A stretch of DNA of 64,000 nucleotides, taken from positions 8,751,501 through 8,815,500 of the forward strand of contig NC_132810.1 of the NCBI RefSeq assembly GCF_048594095.1. The letters are read 5' to 3'. Positions 1-12,211 of this stretch are shown in pieces. Origin of the DNA: Paramormyrops kingsleyae. Taxonomy: Eukaryota > Chordata > Actinopteri > Osteoglossiformes > Mormyridae. The notes under the pieces were generated by a model. The model did no database searches and was not told where the DNA came from. It saw only the letters and a program-made list of their open reading frames with translations. Numbering within the stretch: the stretch's first letter is position 1; each line of letters begins with the position of its first letter. The position numbers and the translations under genes are program-made.

Positions 1-683
1 CTTGAATATGCCATACAAGACCCAGAAAGGTTGTCACAGTTGTAGCATGCACTGGTTCATCTTACATTATCATCCAGTATCTATAGTTTCTGACTTAACT
101 TCCTAATCAGTTTATGTGACTTTAGGGTGTAAAAGTTTAGGATCTGTGACATCATACTTATTAGAATCATACTACTGTATTTATGTCCGGCAAATGGTTT
201 CGGTGAAGGTGGCGTCCCCTGGAGCTCACTTGGGGTATTGTCCCACATTTCGAGCAGGCGGCGACCTAAGGCTCAGCTGCTGTTGCTCACCTGCAGCTGA
301 CGGTACTTGTGCTGTCGCGTTTGGAAAGGCGACCTTCATGAATCATCTCAGGAAAACAGATGCTGAGTCACAGACATCCTTCACCCAGACAGCTGGGAAG
401 ATGGCGGATTTCTGGGCTTAAATATCTTAAGATACTTGAATAGTTGTCTCACCTGGTTGTTGACTGGGACTTGAAATTTTGAAAAGGTCTGTCACTGTAT
501 TTACAAACCAGAGGACATAATAGATTCTTCTTTCACTATGCTGTAGATAAATGAACACCACGCATACCATAAATTATGAATCTATTATTAGCACCCCTTG
601 TGAAGATTTGTTAAAAGGTTTGGAAAAAAATCCACCTTTTGGTGAAGTAGCTTCATCTCACACTGAAAAACTGAGAAGAATCC
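1..683. other. Intergenic, nothing firmly recognised
   Basis: A short open frame at 116-421 on the plus strand gives no recognisable protein. No RNA gene or repeat stands out before the Tc1 relic. Confidence 0.5.
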
Positions 684-981
684 AGGGGCCTAGCAGCCCA
701 GATGATCTGGAGAGATTCTGTAAAGAGAAATGGACTCAGATGCCCTGCTTGGTATTCCCCAACCATATCAAACGCTATAGGAGACTCAGTGCTGTTACAC
801 TGGCAAAGGGAGGTTCTATTACATGCTGGGGTTCCAATAATTGTGGCACATGTGTTTTTGTTGAAAATAATTATTTCTTTTTTTATTTCAACGGATTTTT
901 CTCATTTTCTCAGTGTGAGATGAAGCTACTAACCATTTACAAATCTTGACAAAGGGTGGCAAATAATTGCGGAGGGCACTG
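684..981 (+). pseudogene. Tc1-like transposase C-terminal relic with 3' terminal repeat
   Basis: The frame starting at 551 reads SSPDDLERFCKEKW then IKRYRRLSAVTLAKGG (from about 692), the typical end of teleost Tc1-type transposases (DLE.FCKEEW..., RL.AVI.AKGG). It is followed by noncoding sequence ending GGAGGGCACTG at 981 with TA next, matching Tc1 terminal repeats that start CAGTGCCCTCC. The catalytic DDE region is missing. The part at 551-690 is not clearly recognisable. Confidence 0.7.
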
Positions 982-1908
982 TACTTGGACTGAGCAAAGG
1001 TTTAAATTTTATGGTTGCCCATCTGGTGGTATTTAACTCTAGGGACGAATTCGTTGTCCTACAATGAAAGCCACACCTTACCTGTGACCTTTAAAAGAGG
1101 CTTGAGATGTACCCAGGCTGACATCACCAGCTTCCAGCTACAAAAGGATCCAAACGGTGTGTTATCTAAAAAGATCTGGGGGCAGGATTTTTGCCATACT
1201 TCTCCTGGGAGGTGTGTGGGCATCTGTTTCCTGCTGCGTTTGCGAAGTGTAACTTTCTTTCATTCTTTGTGAATATGGCCGTGGCTCTGAACACCAGGTT
1301 TTATTCCATGTCTGCCAAATTAGCTGTCAAAGGCAGGACACAATGGCCTGGGGGGGGTGGGGGAGGGGGGGGGGTCAGCAGTATTATTAGGTTAATCTCT
1401 CCTTTTGCGAATGACTCCTTAAACCTGGTTGAACAGCAAGACGGGGGCGGCACAGTGAATAAGAGCCTCTTACAAAAGGGTCGGCTTCCCTCGCTGGGCC
1501 GAGCGCAGCTGTCAAATGGCCCAGCCGAGCCCAGCGTCTTTTTCCACCCCCCAGGACTGAGCTGGGGCCTGAATTCCCGAAATCAGCCCCATGCGGCACA
1601 GGGTTGCAGAGCGGATTTCCACAGGACCAGCTGTTTACCTGTGAGGACATAAACCTGTAACCAAAAAGCTGTTGAAGAGGAACCCTATTGTTAAACTCTT
1701 GAACACAGTACATGACTCAAATTTTTCCAACCAATTACCAAACAGCAGTGTGTGGCTCAGTGTTGTGAGTCAAAGCCTGGGAGTGTTACTGCATGATTGG
1801 CCCTTAAGTGAGGCCCTTAGGCCCAGTTGCTCCAGGGACTGGTTGACCCTCCTTTCTCAACTGTACATTTCATTGAATCAAAGTTTCTGCTAAACAAAAA
1901 TAAGTAAG

Positions 1909-2064
1909 CAGAGGTTGATAACTCAGGTCCAGAAAGTTAATACCCAAGATTTTGTTTCAGCCAACGTGTTGAGTACCCTGTCACTATGACTCTGTATACT
2001 GAACTGGTTGGTTGAAACAAACTCATGGACTGGATTTTTACTTCTGGACCTGAACTATCCACCA
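1909..2064. mobile_element. Palindromic MITE, copy 1
   Basis: The ends are inverted copies: CAGGTCCAGAAAG on the left and CTTCTGGACCTGAAC on the right. The centre has GTTTCAGCCAAC facing GGTTGGTTGAAAC. The same layout recurs at 4985-5160 and 40616-40850. There is no coding capacity. Confidence 0.7.
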
Positions 2065-3357
2065 ATATACGTGAGTTACTTTTGATGAAAACACCAGCAG
2101 GAAGGCAGGAATTCCCGGGTATCTGTCAAAAACAGGTGTTTCAGAGGAAGGTGTGGATGCTTTTAATCTGAAAGCAGGAAGAACAGACAGACTAAAGTTT
2201 CAGCATTATTCTGATGAACCAGAGGAAAGCCCCATGTTCACAGGAGCGCCCTGTATTCAGGCAAGGAAAACATTACGGAAATGCTGAAATCAGAAACGTC
2301 ATTCAAGTGTCACATTTTATCGTCACGTGTTTTTAATCCGCTTCCTCCCAAAGGCTGTATTCGGCTGTGCTGTCACTGGTCTCCGAAAGAGCGCAGTCTC
2401 CTTTGTACTTGCTGCGTGGTCATCCATCCTCACAGAGAAGAGAAGAATCTGGACCCTCGTGGAAGCCGGGGTTCCCTTGGATGGGAGCCAACCGTTTCGT
2501 GGCCCGGAGCAGCAGCTCAGTGTTTTGAAGGAAGCTTAGATGACCGGTTCGTCGGGGTCACCGATGAGCTCATCTGGTCTGACAGGCTTTGGAGTCTGAA
2601 TGGAGGCCTGGCGCCGGTCGGACCTGCTTGGTGAGGAAATGACAGCAGGCTGCACTTGCCGTTACAACAGCTGAGCTAAACAAGCCTGAGCACTGGATAT
2701 GTTACTCAGCCCCTAATTAAATGGCACCTTGCATTGAACAGGGCAGCCATTGTTCATTTCGGTATGGAATTGGCGCAAGGGCCTGGCCAGGAATGAGTTG
2801 AAGATGATTTTTTTTTAATATTATTGTAGTACTGAAGACCAGTTTAATAATTCACAACATTCTTCTTTTAGCATCCTGGCACACAAGAGTTGGTCATCCT
2901 CCAGACACAAGCAGAACATTCTGGGTTTCCCCGCATGACCTGCCAAAAGACCTCCCTGATTTTACGCTTCTGCAGCCAGTGGAAGAGCAAACAGTTTCAA
3001 AGGCGAACCTCACCCAGGCCTTATGGGTCCTGGACTATTTAGCTCTGGTGCTGAAATCTACCTGCTGATGATAAACTATGTGTCATAGACAGTTACAGCT
3101 CATGCATCATGAATAATGATGTGAGCAGAAGGCAGTGCGTCATGTCACATGACACCTGGCTACATGATTAGTATGAAGCCATGAACTGTAGCATAAATGG
3201 GAACCACCTTTAATCCAATTAGACCTCTGTGGCCAAAGGCCTTATTTAAAGGGCTTTTCTCGTGTAAATTTGCCACCTGAATGTGACAGCAGGCAGCCAA
3301 TTTAAAAGTCTTCTCCCACTCCCTCCCTCCCCACTCCCTGCCCCCTGCCCCCCCTCC

Positions 3358-3382
3358 CACACACACACACACACACACACAC
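3358..3382 (+). repeat. (CA)n microsatellite
   Basis: About 12 uninterrupted CA units following a C/T-rich tract. Confidence 0.95.
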
Positions 3383-4867
3383 TCTCAAAATTTATGGCCT
3401 CCCCAGTCTGTTGGACACAATGTGTCTCTCATTGCTTTGGGCCATGCAGCAAAACCCCCCAATGTTTCACCCCAGCCGTGATGCAGCCCTACCCAGTCCT
3501 CTCCCTCCATGTCTCTTTGTGTCACACGTGACCTGACAAGCTGTGGATTCAAAAAACAAACCAGTCAGCCTGTACTGTGTACGAGTTCATTTCCCGGGGG
3601 CAGCACAGGACAGCACTGTCAGTATTACCGGGCAGCTTGGAGCCTGTCTTTGGTGAAATCTTACATTCTGAGCCCTAAGCAGACCACAGAAACTAAGCAG
3701 ACCAGAACCAGTCGTATTTGAAATGACTCACTGAACAATGCATTTGTTTGTACGTTATAGTCAGGTATTAATTGCTTAATGGAACCAAAAAAAAAATTGG
3801 AAGTGCATAAATTCACATGTCTGACTGAAAAATAATTGAGGTTTAAAGTTATAAGCCTTTTTTTTTTGACGATGTGTGTGAGAATTTAAATAATTACTGT
3901 CTGCCCCACTACATCTCATTTCCATAACTATGGACATTATCCCAAGGCCCCCTTATAATTGTTTTAGGACCCCACAGGTGGCCCCAAAGTGTCTCTCTTC
4001 CTCCCTCTCTGTTCCACGTGCAGCCAGGGTTACTAAAGCCCGTATAGAGCTAATGCTTTACATTAAAAGCCCTGTGAGTCAAGTTACATTGGGTTCATGT
4101 TTTATTAATGGATGCAGGTCTCTTTAATCACACCCTGCATTTTCACTTGTCACTATTTTGCGTTCTTCTTTCTTTATTTGTATCCCGGCCAATCCAGTGA
4201 GGATGGTGTTAGACCAGGTGCCACCTCGGTGATGCGCCCATGGGACGTGCATTCTGATTGGATAAGGATCCTATGGTCCATCCCTCCACGGCCACTCACA
4301 TACAGCAGTGCTGCAGGCAGTGACCGTCCTCTCCGCCCTGCATTTGAAAGTTTACCTATAGAATCCCCCCACCCCCACAGTCTTAAATCACTGAACCCCC
4401 ACCGATGTAGTCTGAATGCATCTTCAACAATGGCTATTATTCTAAATAGTCAGGGCAGTTCCTCACATTTAGTCATTAAATTAAAGAAAACATTATAGTC
4501 TTTTAAAATCTGCTGTCTATTCTAGATTTAATGACTCCTCTAATGGGTAATTATTAATTGCAATAATAATTATTACATGTTGAATTCTGTATTTTTTCTT
4601 GACATGGCGTCCTATAGAGCACATTCTGTACCATACACATGCATACTTATGATACGTAGACAGACTTTCACTGAGTGGTGATTCACTGTTGCAATTAATC
4701 ATAAACCATCTTAGGCTACCTTCAGTTTGCGGTGCTGGTCCGTGCCCCGGGGGGGTCGCATTGTCATGCCCGCCTATCGACTCTGTTAGCCCCACCCCTG
4801 CCCGCTCACTCCACTCTCTTCTTCATGGGTGTGACCCTGATCATCACCGAGGGATAACTTGTCTGTT

Positions 4868-4995
4868 CCATTCTTCTTTTCCATTCCATTCTTCTTCCAA
4901 CTGCTTACCCAGTACAGGATAGGGTCCAGCCCCAGGAGTCCATCCCTGCTGGAAGCACAGGGCAGTAGGTCGAGGTAGACCTTGTGGGCAGAGAT
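4868..4995 (-). repeat. Degenerate teleost dispersed repeat, 3' part
   Basis: Reads on the minus strand like the tail of the element at 32981-33305: in plus orientation a CCATTCCATTC motif, then AACTGCTTACCC and GGTCCAGCCCC. Heavily diverged. Confidence 0.45.
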
Positions 4996-5160
4996 GGATA
5001 GTCCAGGCCCAGAAAGCAGAAGTCCAGACCAAGATCTTGTTTCAACCAACTAGTTAAGCATAAAGAGTCACAGTCTTCAGTACCTGACTGGTTGGTTGAA
5101 GCAAATTGTTAGTCTGGATTTTTACTTTCTGTACCAGAACTATCCAACCTGTCTGTGTTG
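4985..5160. mobile_element. Palindromic MITE, copy 2
   Basis: GGATAGTCCAGGCCCAGAAAG on the left corresponds in inverted form to CTTTCTGTACCAGAACTATCC on the right, shortened here to their cores GGATAGT and ACTATCC. It keeps the central CAACCAACTAGTT and CTGGTTGGTTG arms. Confidence 0.7.
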
Positions 5161-5371
5161 GATCCTAGACTGTCACAGTGGACACTCTTACCTACACAGA
5201 ACTGAATCATACATAACATAAATTAAAAACTGAATTAATGGAACTAGTACTTACATGAAACGCAATAGTGTAATTATGTTTTTTTGTGTTATTGCTGTTA
5301 TTATTGTTCCTGGTATTTCTACCAGTTTTCTAAATTAAAAAAATAATAATAAAAGAAGAAAAAATAAAAAA

Positions 5372-5615
5372 TGCGGGCAGTGGTGGCTTGATGGTTAAGG
5401 AAGCGCACTTGTAATTGAAAGATTGCAGGTTCGAATCCCCGACCAGCAAGGCCCCAGTGAGGTATCCTGAGCAAGGTACCGCCCCCAAGCACTGCTCCCC
5501 GGGCGCTGAATTAGCTGCCCCCTGCTATGTCACGATGTCACATATGGGTTAAATGCAGAGGACACATTTTGTTGTTGTGTGCTTGTGTTGACAATGATCA
5601 CCAAATTCTAAATTT
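5372..5615 (+). mobile_element. tRNA-derived SINE, copy 1
   Basis: A-box-like TGGCTTGATGG and B box GGTTCGAATCC mark a tRNA-like head. The body, including CACTGCTCCCCGGGCGCTGA and ATGGGTTAAATGCAG, is shared with 44160-44392 and is common in teleosts. It is preceded by an A-rich stretch. Confidence 0.85.
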
Positions 5616-5638
5616 TAGTGGACCAGCTGGCTGTATTC

Positions 5639-6060
5639 GGGGGGGGGGGGCGCAGGGCTATGGGCGCCGCGGTGCAGGGAGGGCTGCTCAGCAGTGGCGT
5701 GTTCTAACAGGCTATTCGCGGAGCCAGGGGCGTCCCGTCACACAGGGAGTGTAATTTACACACTTCACTGTCGCTTAAGTCTGGGAAAAGTAAGAGCACG
5801 GCCCTCAGCAAGCCTGACGAACCCACAGAGGCGGCCGCCGCGTCTCTTCTGCTCCCGCCGCTGGGAGGGGCCCCGGGCCGCTGCTGGGGGTGACCGTGCC
5901 TCTACTTGCCACTCTGGAGCGCCACTCCAGGAGTCCCGTGTCACAGCAACCCCCACTGCACAGCGTGTGAGAAAGAGGCCCCCCCGCCATTCCCAGAGCA
6001 GGATGCGGTCACATGGCCGCTCTCTACCAATCGAAATGCACCCCGTTATGCAAATCTGCC
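5639..6060. other. CpG- and GC-rich patch without recognised gene
   Basis: A 12-G run is followed by about 400 bp rich in CpG. A 178-codon plus frame (5694-6230) and a 142-codon minus frame (5765-6193) overlap, which is expected of GC-rich DNA; neither product is recognisable. It could be an orphan CpG island or part of a transposon. Confidence 0.4.
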
Positions 6061-6680
6061 TAGACCTTGAGTACACAACTGTTAGTATCTTGCCATGTTT
6101 TCGAAGGCAACTGACTGAAAATAAACACGGTGCGTATTTTAATGGTACTAAGCTTTCTTCCCATGTGAATTTAATGCAGTGTGAAAACTTCAAAGGAACA
6201 TCACAGGTGACTTGTAGGTTGGCATTGTAGCTGCCATGAACGTCATAAACTTAAGAACAGACCTAATATAAAAAATAAAAATATCAATGGTCATATTTCA
6301 TGGAAAATGAGAAGTTCGCAGTGCACTTAATTCAATCTTTGGAAAGAAAAGATGCAGTTTTAGATTAAGGTGTACATCATCACTCAATGGATTCTATTGG
6401 TCTTTGGCTGAATACTCTGTTGATGGTCAATCCATCTGCAGACCTTTTCAGTTGCAAATGAAGGGTCCACTGTAGAAAGACAGATACAAGCCAGTAACTG
6501 TAGAGTTGATGTGTACTGGACTTACCTCTACTGTGCGTGAGTAGGACAACTAATTAAGTGCTCATTTGCATGTGTGAATACATGTATAATTAAATCCACT
6601 CATCTTCCGAATTGTTGTCCTGGTCAGGATCAATCACATGTCAGGCAGCAGAGAGTACAAAGCTGGGGTATGCACTCCTG

Positions 6681-7025
6681 GTCCTGGCCGAAAACAATTG
6701 ACTAAATCTAAAATTGCAAAACAGTATGGTTTTAATGTTCTCAGGAGCAAATAATTGGTCAGGACATTAGCAAGAATTAAGCACATAGATAGAGTACCTA
6801 AGCATTTATCTTTGATATCTTTAAATGTTTAAGTCTCCTAGGTAAACTTGGCAGACAGTTTTTTATAGAAAGAAAACCCAGTGTTGTTTCGCTAAATGTC
6901 AATGATTTCAAACAATTGACAAGTAGTTAAAAAATGTTACCTGGTTAGTTTAATGCGAGACTTATATTCTCTATAGGGTACAAATCTGGACTCTGAGGAG
7001 ACAATTTTGGGTTTGGCCCATATTT
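6681..7025. repeat. Diverged dispersed repeat, copy 1
   Basis: Aligns with 10244-10595 through many shared stretches, such as AAATTGCAAAACA, ACTTGACAAGTA-type runs and CAAATCTGGACTC. The latter phrase is common in fish DNA transposons. Family not identified. Confidence 0.6.
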
Positions 7026-7209
7026 TCCGCCCAGGAGTATACATGCACACACAAAAGACGTATTTTCACTTAAGCACATCTAAACTATTAGCAATGAATA
7101 AGTTGTACTCATATCTGAAACCACTGCTACTGAACACAAAATTTATAGGTATATTATGTCTTTTTATGATTATATGGTTCCACCTACAAAGGCTTACTTT
7201 CTTGTTTTT

Positions 7210-7480
7210 TTGAATATGAAAATTTAAATAACTTTACAATATAACATTATACATTGACTTACAATCTAACTTACTGAAACTTTAAATTTAAATGAGTGAC
7301 ATTTACATTGTTAAATAATGATGACTGTTTGTATAACATTGTACATTATTATTATTATTTATTATAATTATTAACCTATAACCTAACTTTTGATTGAAAA
7401 TATACATTTAAATAATTGAAATATAAATTGTTAAATAATGTGATTGTGTGTAATACATGTACATTAATCCACAACATAAC
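7210..7480. repeat. AT-rich degenerate tandem repeat
   Basis: Units of about 120 bp recur with substitutions; each carries TTGTTAAATAATG (near 7308 and 7430) and a TGTACATTA phrase. No coding capacity. Confidence 0.55.
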
Positions 7481-7687
7481 AGCAAATCTGATCTGATGCC
7501 AATGAACTGGAAACAAAGCAGGGATATTATTTGCATTCATCTTTGAACAGCAGTTGAACTACTTGGCAAATGTCCAGAGGCTCATAGAGCTGAGAGTAAG
7601 TTTACCCTCTGCTTCCTAGTTTCATGTTTCAAGGCTTCTGCATCCAAGGTGCCGGACAACGTTTGTGCATTTGTCCTGCAGAGATTT

Positions 7688-7724
7688 GGGTTAGGGTTAG
7701 GGTTAGGTTAGGGTTAGGGTTAGG
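7688..7724 (+). repeat. Short interstitial telomeric repeat (TTAGGG)n
   Basis: About six TTAGGG units, one of them shortened by one G, over 37 bp. It is vertebrate telomere sequence in an internal position. Confidence 0.9.
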
Positions 7725-7859
7725 TCCCAGCTGGGACACGATCCCATAAGCCTCACTAGGCAACATCCATAAATCATAACACGAGACCCAAGAAACACTG
7801 CACTGCAGATAAACATGTTGCCCAAAACACCAACCAGCCATGCAGGCAGTTTCTGTTTT

Positions 7860-8230
7860 TCAGCACTTCCTGCACGCCTGAGTTCGAATTGGCCCAAAGA
7901 GTCCCAGCCACAGAGCCCCGGGCCATAACTGTCGTCTCCGAGGTGGATGGCCCGTGTCGCTGGGGGAGCCGCCCGTGCCGGCGAGATGCACCTGTCGGTT
8001 CCCATGTGCTCTGCCAGGAAATTGCATCAGTGAAACTCCCAAACTCCGAAACTGGCCACGCGCCAAAAACGGTGCTAGCTAATTTCGCCCAAGCCTTGGG
8101 AACGAGAAACAGCCCGGCTCCTGGGAGAGTCGGAAGACAAAGGATGACTAATGCTGACTTCAAACCACAGGGCGAGAAGCACAGCTCACCATTCATGGGA
8201 ATCTGATTCCGACAGGTTTGACTGCTCTTG
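7860..8230. other. GC-richer noncoding segment
   Basis: Open in several frames on both strands (185 codons on minus, 7774-8331; 105 on plus, 7889-8206), but no product is recognisable. It may be a constrained noncoding element or old repeat. Confidence 0.3.
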
Positions 8231-8574
8231 CCCAATGCATTGGTTGTTCTTCTGTGACATGTTCTGTGAGGTAGGCGGACATTCAAGGAAACCGCTTCAG
8301 TGTGTTTCGTCGTGTGCGTGTCTATATGCATGTTTTTCTGAGTTTAATCCCCAGTCTTGTGGATACTCTGTTTCAAAACAAAGAGACCCCCAAACAGGGC
8401 ATGTACCAAGGTTCCTCTCACGCTGGGCTTCCTTTGCACCGACCCTGAGCCCGCAATTCCAGCATGTGATATGGTTTCACGGGTCATTCCATCTGTCATT
8501 CCATTTCCTCCCTTCTGCGTTGTATTTTCGATTCTAGCAAACTCAAAACCACCAAACCAAACCAAAGATGTACA

Positions 8575-8725
8575 TTTTATTTATTTATCAGATGCTTTTA
8601 TCCAAAGTAACATGCATTTTTGAGAAAACAGGGTCAAAGAATTGCTGGAGCAATTGGCAGTGAAATCACTCTGCCTATTACTGGGATTTGAACTGGTGAC
8701 CATCCAATCACACACTGCCGCCCAC
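8575..8725 (-). repeat. Probable SINE-type fragment
   Basis: Contains CAGATGCTTTTATCCAAAG and GGGATTTGAACTGGTGACC. The second is an inverted tRNA-type B box, and the combination is common in teleost dispersed repeats. Confidence 0.5.
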
Positions 8726-9888
8726 TTCACTCAATCTGGACTTTAACTTTTAAATTACAAAACCAATACTGAATAAGCTCCAGAAAAGGTCAGGAAAATC
8801 TTCCCATTGACAACAGAATACAATGCATCTAACTTTAAAGTGCCATGCTGATGTTAACCCAGGGCATTACGAAAGCTTGTCAGTTGCATATCAGATTGCA
8901 TGTAGTCCCTGATGCAGGTTTGATGCGGTACCTGGGAGCGAGGTGACTCTGGCCAGTCACACTGTATACCTCACACTTTACCTGCCAAGACACGTTGCAG
9001 AAAGCACACAGCCAGTGTGTTTATCCTTCCAAGTAAAGAACCTTCTTCTGGTGAAGCCTTGTCTTTGATGGTATACTTTGATATCCTGTGGTTTGCATTC
9101 AAATGACCCATGGAGAGCTAAGTGCCTTTTAATAATGTGACCCAAAACCTTGACTAGCAACAATGGTCAATGTTAAGCGTTTTATTCTCCATAGAATAAA
9201 ATGAGAATTTTTCAAATCTAGTTAGTTGATATGTTGGATCTGTGGCTTTCATACAGGAAATTTCTTACACTTGGCCGATATTTATTACAATTTCATAATT
9301 CTGGGGAAACTGGAGATAAGAAACAGGAAAGAGGCGGCGGGTGTTCTCTTTTAGAATTAATCGTCATTGAGAAAGTTAGTTTGAAAGAGGTGACCACTCT
9401 GCCTTGCAGCTTCAATAAATTAATCGTCAAATGAGATGACATTCACATGATTGTGAGTTACTTCTAGGAAGTGGGGAAGTAAGTGAAGTGGAGGTATGGG
9501 CAGTCTCAGGGTGGGGGGGCTCCTCTCAAACCTCAGTTTTGTCACTGGTGGATTCCAGCCAGGGTTGCCTAGGCAACTGAAGGTAGGTATACCTCACTGC
9601 AGGGGGTCTTTTTTCACAGTGTCATCAGAGATGCAGCTGTGTGTGTGGGGGGGGGTGGGCTGGAATGAGGAGGGGGGGCATATGGAACAGCCAGCAAATA
9701 GCTAACAGGACCTATGCTCCTGTGTCCATCCCCATTCACCTGGGCTAGACCACAGCGGCATGCCCATTATAGACAGTGACTCACCTTTCTTCCTGCTTAT
9801 ATGTTTAAAAAATGAGGTCATTCAAAAAAAGACTTCTCTATCAACATTGCCGGATGTGATTAAGATCTTCTGTCACTGGTCTGGGGCA

Positions 9889-9990
9889 GTGTTTCCCAAT
9901 CCAGTCCTAGGGGACCCACAGCCAGTTCACATTTTTGCTCCCTCCAAGCTCCCCACCAGACAGTCCATATTTCTGACTAAAACGTGGACT
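9889..9990. repeat. hAT-like terminal fragment
   Basis: CAGTGTTTCCCAATCCAGTC resembles the terminal repeat of hAT elements, followed by sequence typical of fish dispersed repeats. No partner end was identified. Confidence 0.35.
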
Positions 9991-10243
9991 GTCTGTGGGT
10001 CAGTTTTATATGGAAATGAAAATACTGAGCTTTATGGGATGTAAATTGGAGGATCGGGTGCTGTTATTTTGTAGAATAACCAGGATTAACAAACAGCAGG
10101 TATAACTTTACCCCTATGTATGGTTTGGTATTACAGTGTAGCGGTTGGTGGTAATTTGTGTATGTACTCAAATTACAACGGTGCTTCTGAGGGGAACTGG
10201 TTCACCTCAGGTAACAATGGTCGGAAACCTTCATCCTGAGCCA

Positions 10244-10595
10244 TATATCTACCTGCTGTTCCTGTACAAAAAAAAATTGGCCAAACCTGAAATTGCAAAA
10301 CAAAGCTTTTAATGGTCAACAGCAAATACTTTGTCAGAACATTAGCTAGAATTAAACAAACAGAAAGTAACTCAACTTTTCCCTTTGATGTGTTATAAAT
10401 GTTTATGTCTTGTGGCAAACTTGCGGACAGTCAATGTTTTTCCACTACATGCTAATAACATCAAGCACTTGACAAGTACTTGAAAATCATTTCCTAGTTA
10501 GTGTTTAATGTGAGACCAGATATCCTTTATAGGGTTCAAATCTGGACTCCGACCAGGCAATTTAGGGCTTAACCCATTTTCTTTTGTCCAGAAGT
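10244..10595. repeat. Diverged dispersed repeat, copy 2
   Basis: Partner of 6681-7025, in the same orientation and about 3.6 kb away. No transposase reading frame remains. Confidence 0.6.
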
Positions 10596-11035
10596 GAACA
10601 TTCTCACAATGGTGACACTGTAGGGCAGTTAGTGTGGCCAGTAGATGGCGCAGTGATTAAAGGCATAGCCCTATCGTATAGATTTCCCACTTTTGTACCC
10701 CTGAGGAAGGGTAATAAAAACTGAATTGCTTTGGGGAAAACAGCCAACGGTACAACTTGGTGAAAGTCTGGAAAATTGAACTAATTAGTGCCGAAACTAC
10801 CACAGGGAGCAAGGAGGGGAAAGAAAAATCAGCCAGTTTCCTCCTGCTACGGCTTCCTCTTCACTGTGATCACTCCTCCTTCAGTGAAGGAGCAACCACA
10901 ACAAGGCTCTTGGCAGGACGTCAACATGGAGATGCAAAGGTGCTCAATACATGCCTCCATGCTCACGCGAGGCATCAGGCGGGACCCACATTTACTAATA
11001 GAACAACACGGAGACTTAGGTGCATTTCATCGTAA

Positions 11036-11041
11036 TTTATT
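11036..11041 (-). terminator. Candidate poly(A) signal of rhov
   Basis: AATAAA on the minus strand (TTTATT on plus), about 1.17 kb beyond the rhov stop codon. It would give a 3' UTR covering 11.0-12.2 kb. The open frames in that stretch, such as plus-strand 11488-11946, show no recognisable protein and fit UTR. No transcript evidence is available here. Confidence 0.4.
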
Positions 11042-12211
11042 TGCCAGCATTTCATGTAACATTCACACGCCAAGATTTCACTTATTCAAAACAAACTCTG
11101 GAAAAAAATGGCGTGTCTAATTGCCGACTGAAGTATTAGGAAACAGAGATGGTAGGATCAGTAGTCATCAAAAAGCTGATCGAACTGTTAAACAAACAGT
11201 ACCGCTTGTCAAAAAAAACAACATAAAAACAAAAAGCTTCCACAAGAAGCATCAATGCAATGTTTACATTCATACATTTGTACGAATTCCTACAAAGAGT
11301 TCAAAATGGCTGCTGTGATATGATTCCTTCCAAGGTGAAGATTTCAATAAACATTAGAGAAAAACAGCCTGCAGCTTAAAACCAAAAGGAAAAAAATCAA
11401 AACTGTTCCCCCTGGGTTTCTGGACGCTGATTAGTGTGCCAGTTGCCCTAACGATCCAGGACCACATTATGAGCGGATATCAAACTTTTGAAATCCCTGC
11501 CCAAGGTGCTTGCTAAGGCCTGGGTGCGGAAGATGATCAGTCCTCCTTCCCGGCTTGGCCCGGAGCCATTGAAATGTGCATTGCAAATAAGTACCCTTGT
11601 AGTGGATTCAGTTCATGAATACAATGTCGAGGGGACAATGTGGGGCCCGTCGCCAGTTAACGGGGCGGCCAGGCAGACAGACACTGTAACCGACACCTAC
11701 TGCGATGCCGTGACTTTAAGTTTAGCATATGAAAGACAGAGGCCCAGCAGGACAGCGGACTCTGAAAAGGCCAGTGGCCCCCAGGGTCCCGCGACTCTCT
11801 CCTCTCTGCCAACCGCCAGCTCAGAGAAGACGGCGGCGGGATTGGTGCGGATTCAAAACTGGCGGGCTCTTCCCATATCCACTGGGGGGGGGGAGTCTAG
11901 TCAAATCCAAAACCGTGTTAGATTTTCAGGTGCCCTTTGTATTTAAATCTGCTCCCCTTTGCTTCTCCCGTTTTGGTTTGTGCTCTGAATTCCATTTCCA
12001 TTTCACCCTAACACTTTTTTTTTGGTTCTTAACTGAAATCCACCAAAAACTCCACGCGACCACTCGGCTCGGACTGGTTCCCCGGATCCAAACTGTCCTT
12101 CACTGAGGTGTTTATAAACAAAGGAAAGCTTGTCAGTTTCAATGGGTCAGGCTTTCTGCCTTGAATAAATTAATAAATTAGTCCTTGGTGATTTGAAGTA
12201 CTGCTGGGCCA

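Larger units (their letters stand above)
986..4854. other. Intergenic spacer
   Basis: Contains MITE copy 1, a CA microsatellite at 3358-3382 and G-rich tracts near 1350-1374. Several open frames of 60-150 codons (for example 1191-1652 and 2281-2634) resemble no protein I know and have low-complexity glycine runs or lack context. No gene seen. Confidence 0.5.

Noticed and set aside
7774..8331. 185-codon minus-strand open frame
   Set aside because: No recognisable domain, overlapping frames on both strands, part of it reads telomeric repeat DNA.
11488..11946. 152-codon plus-strand frame
   Set aside because: Lies opposite the probable rhov 3' UTR and matches no known family.
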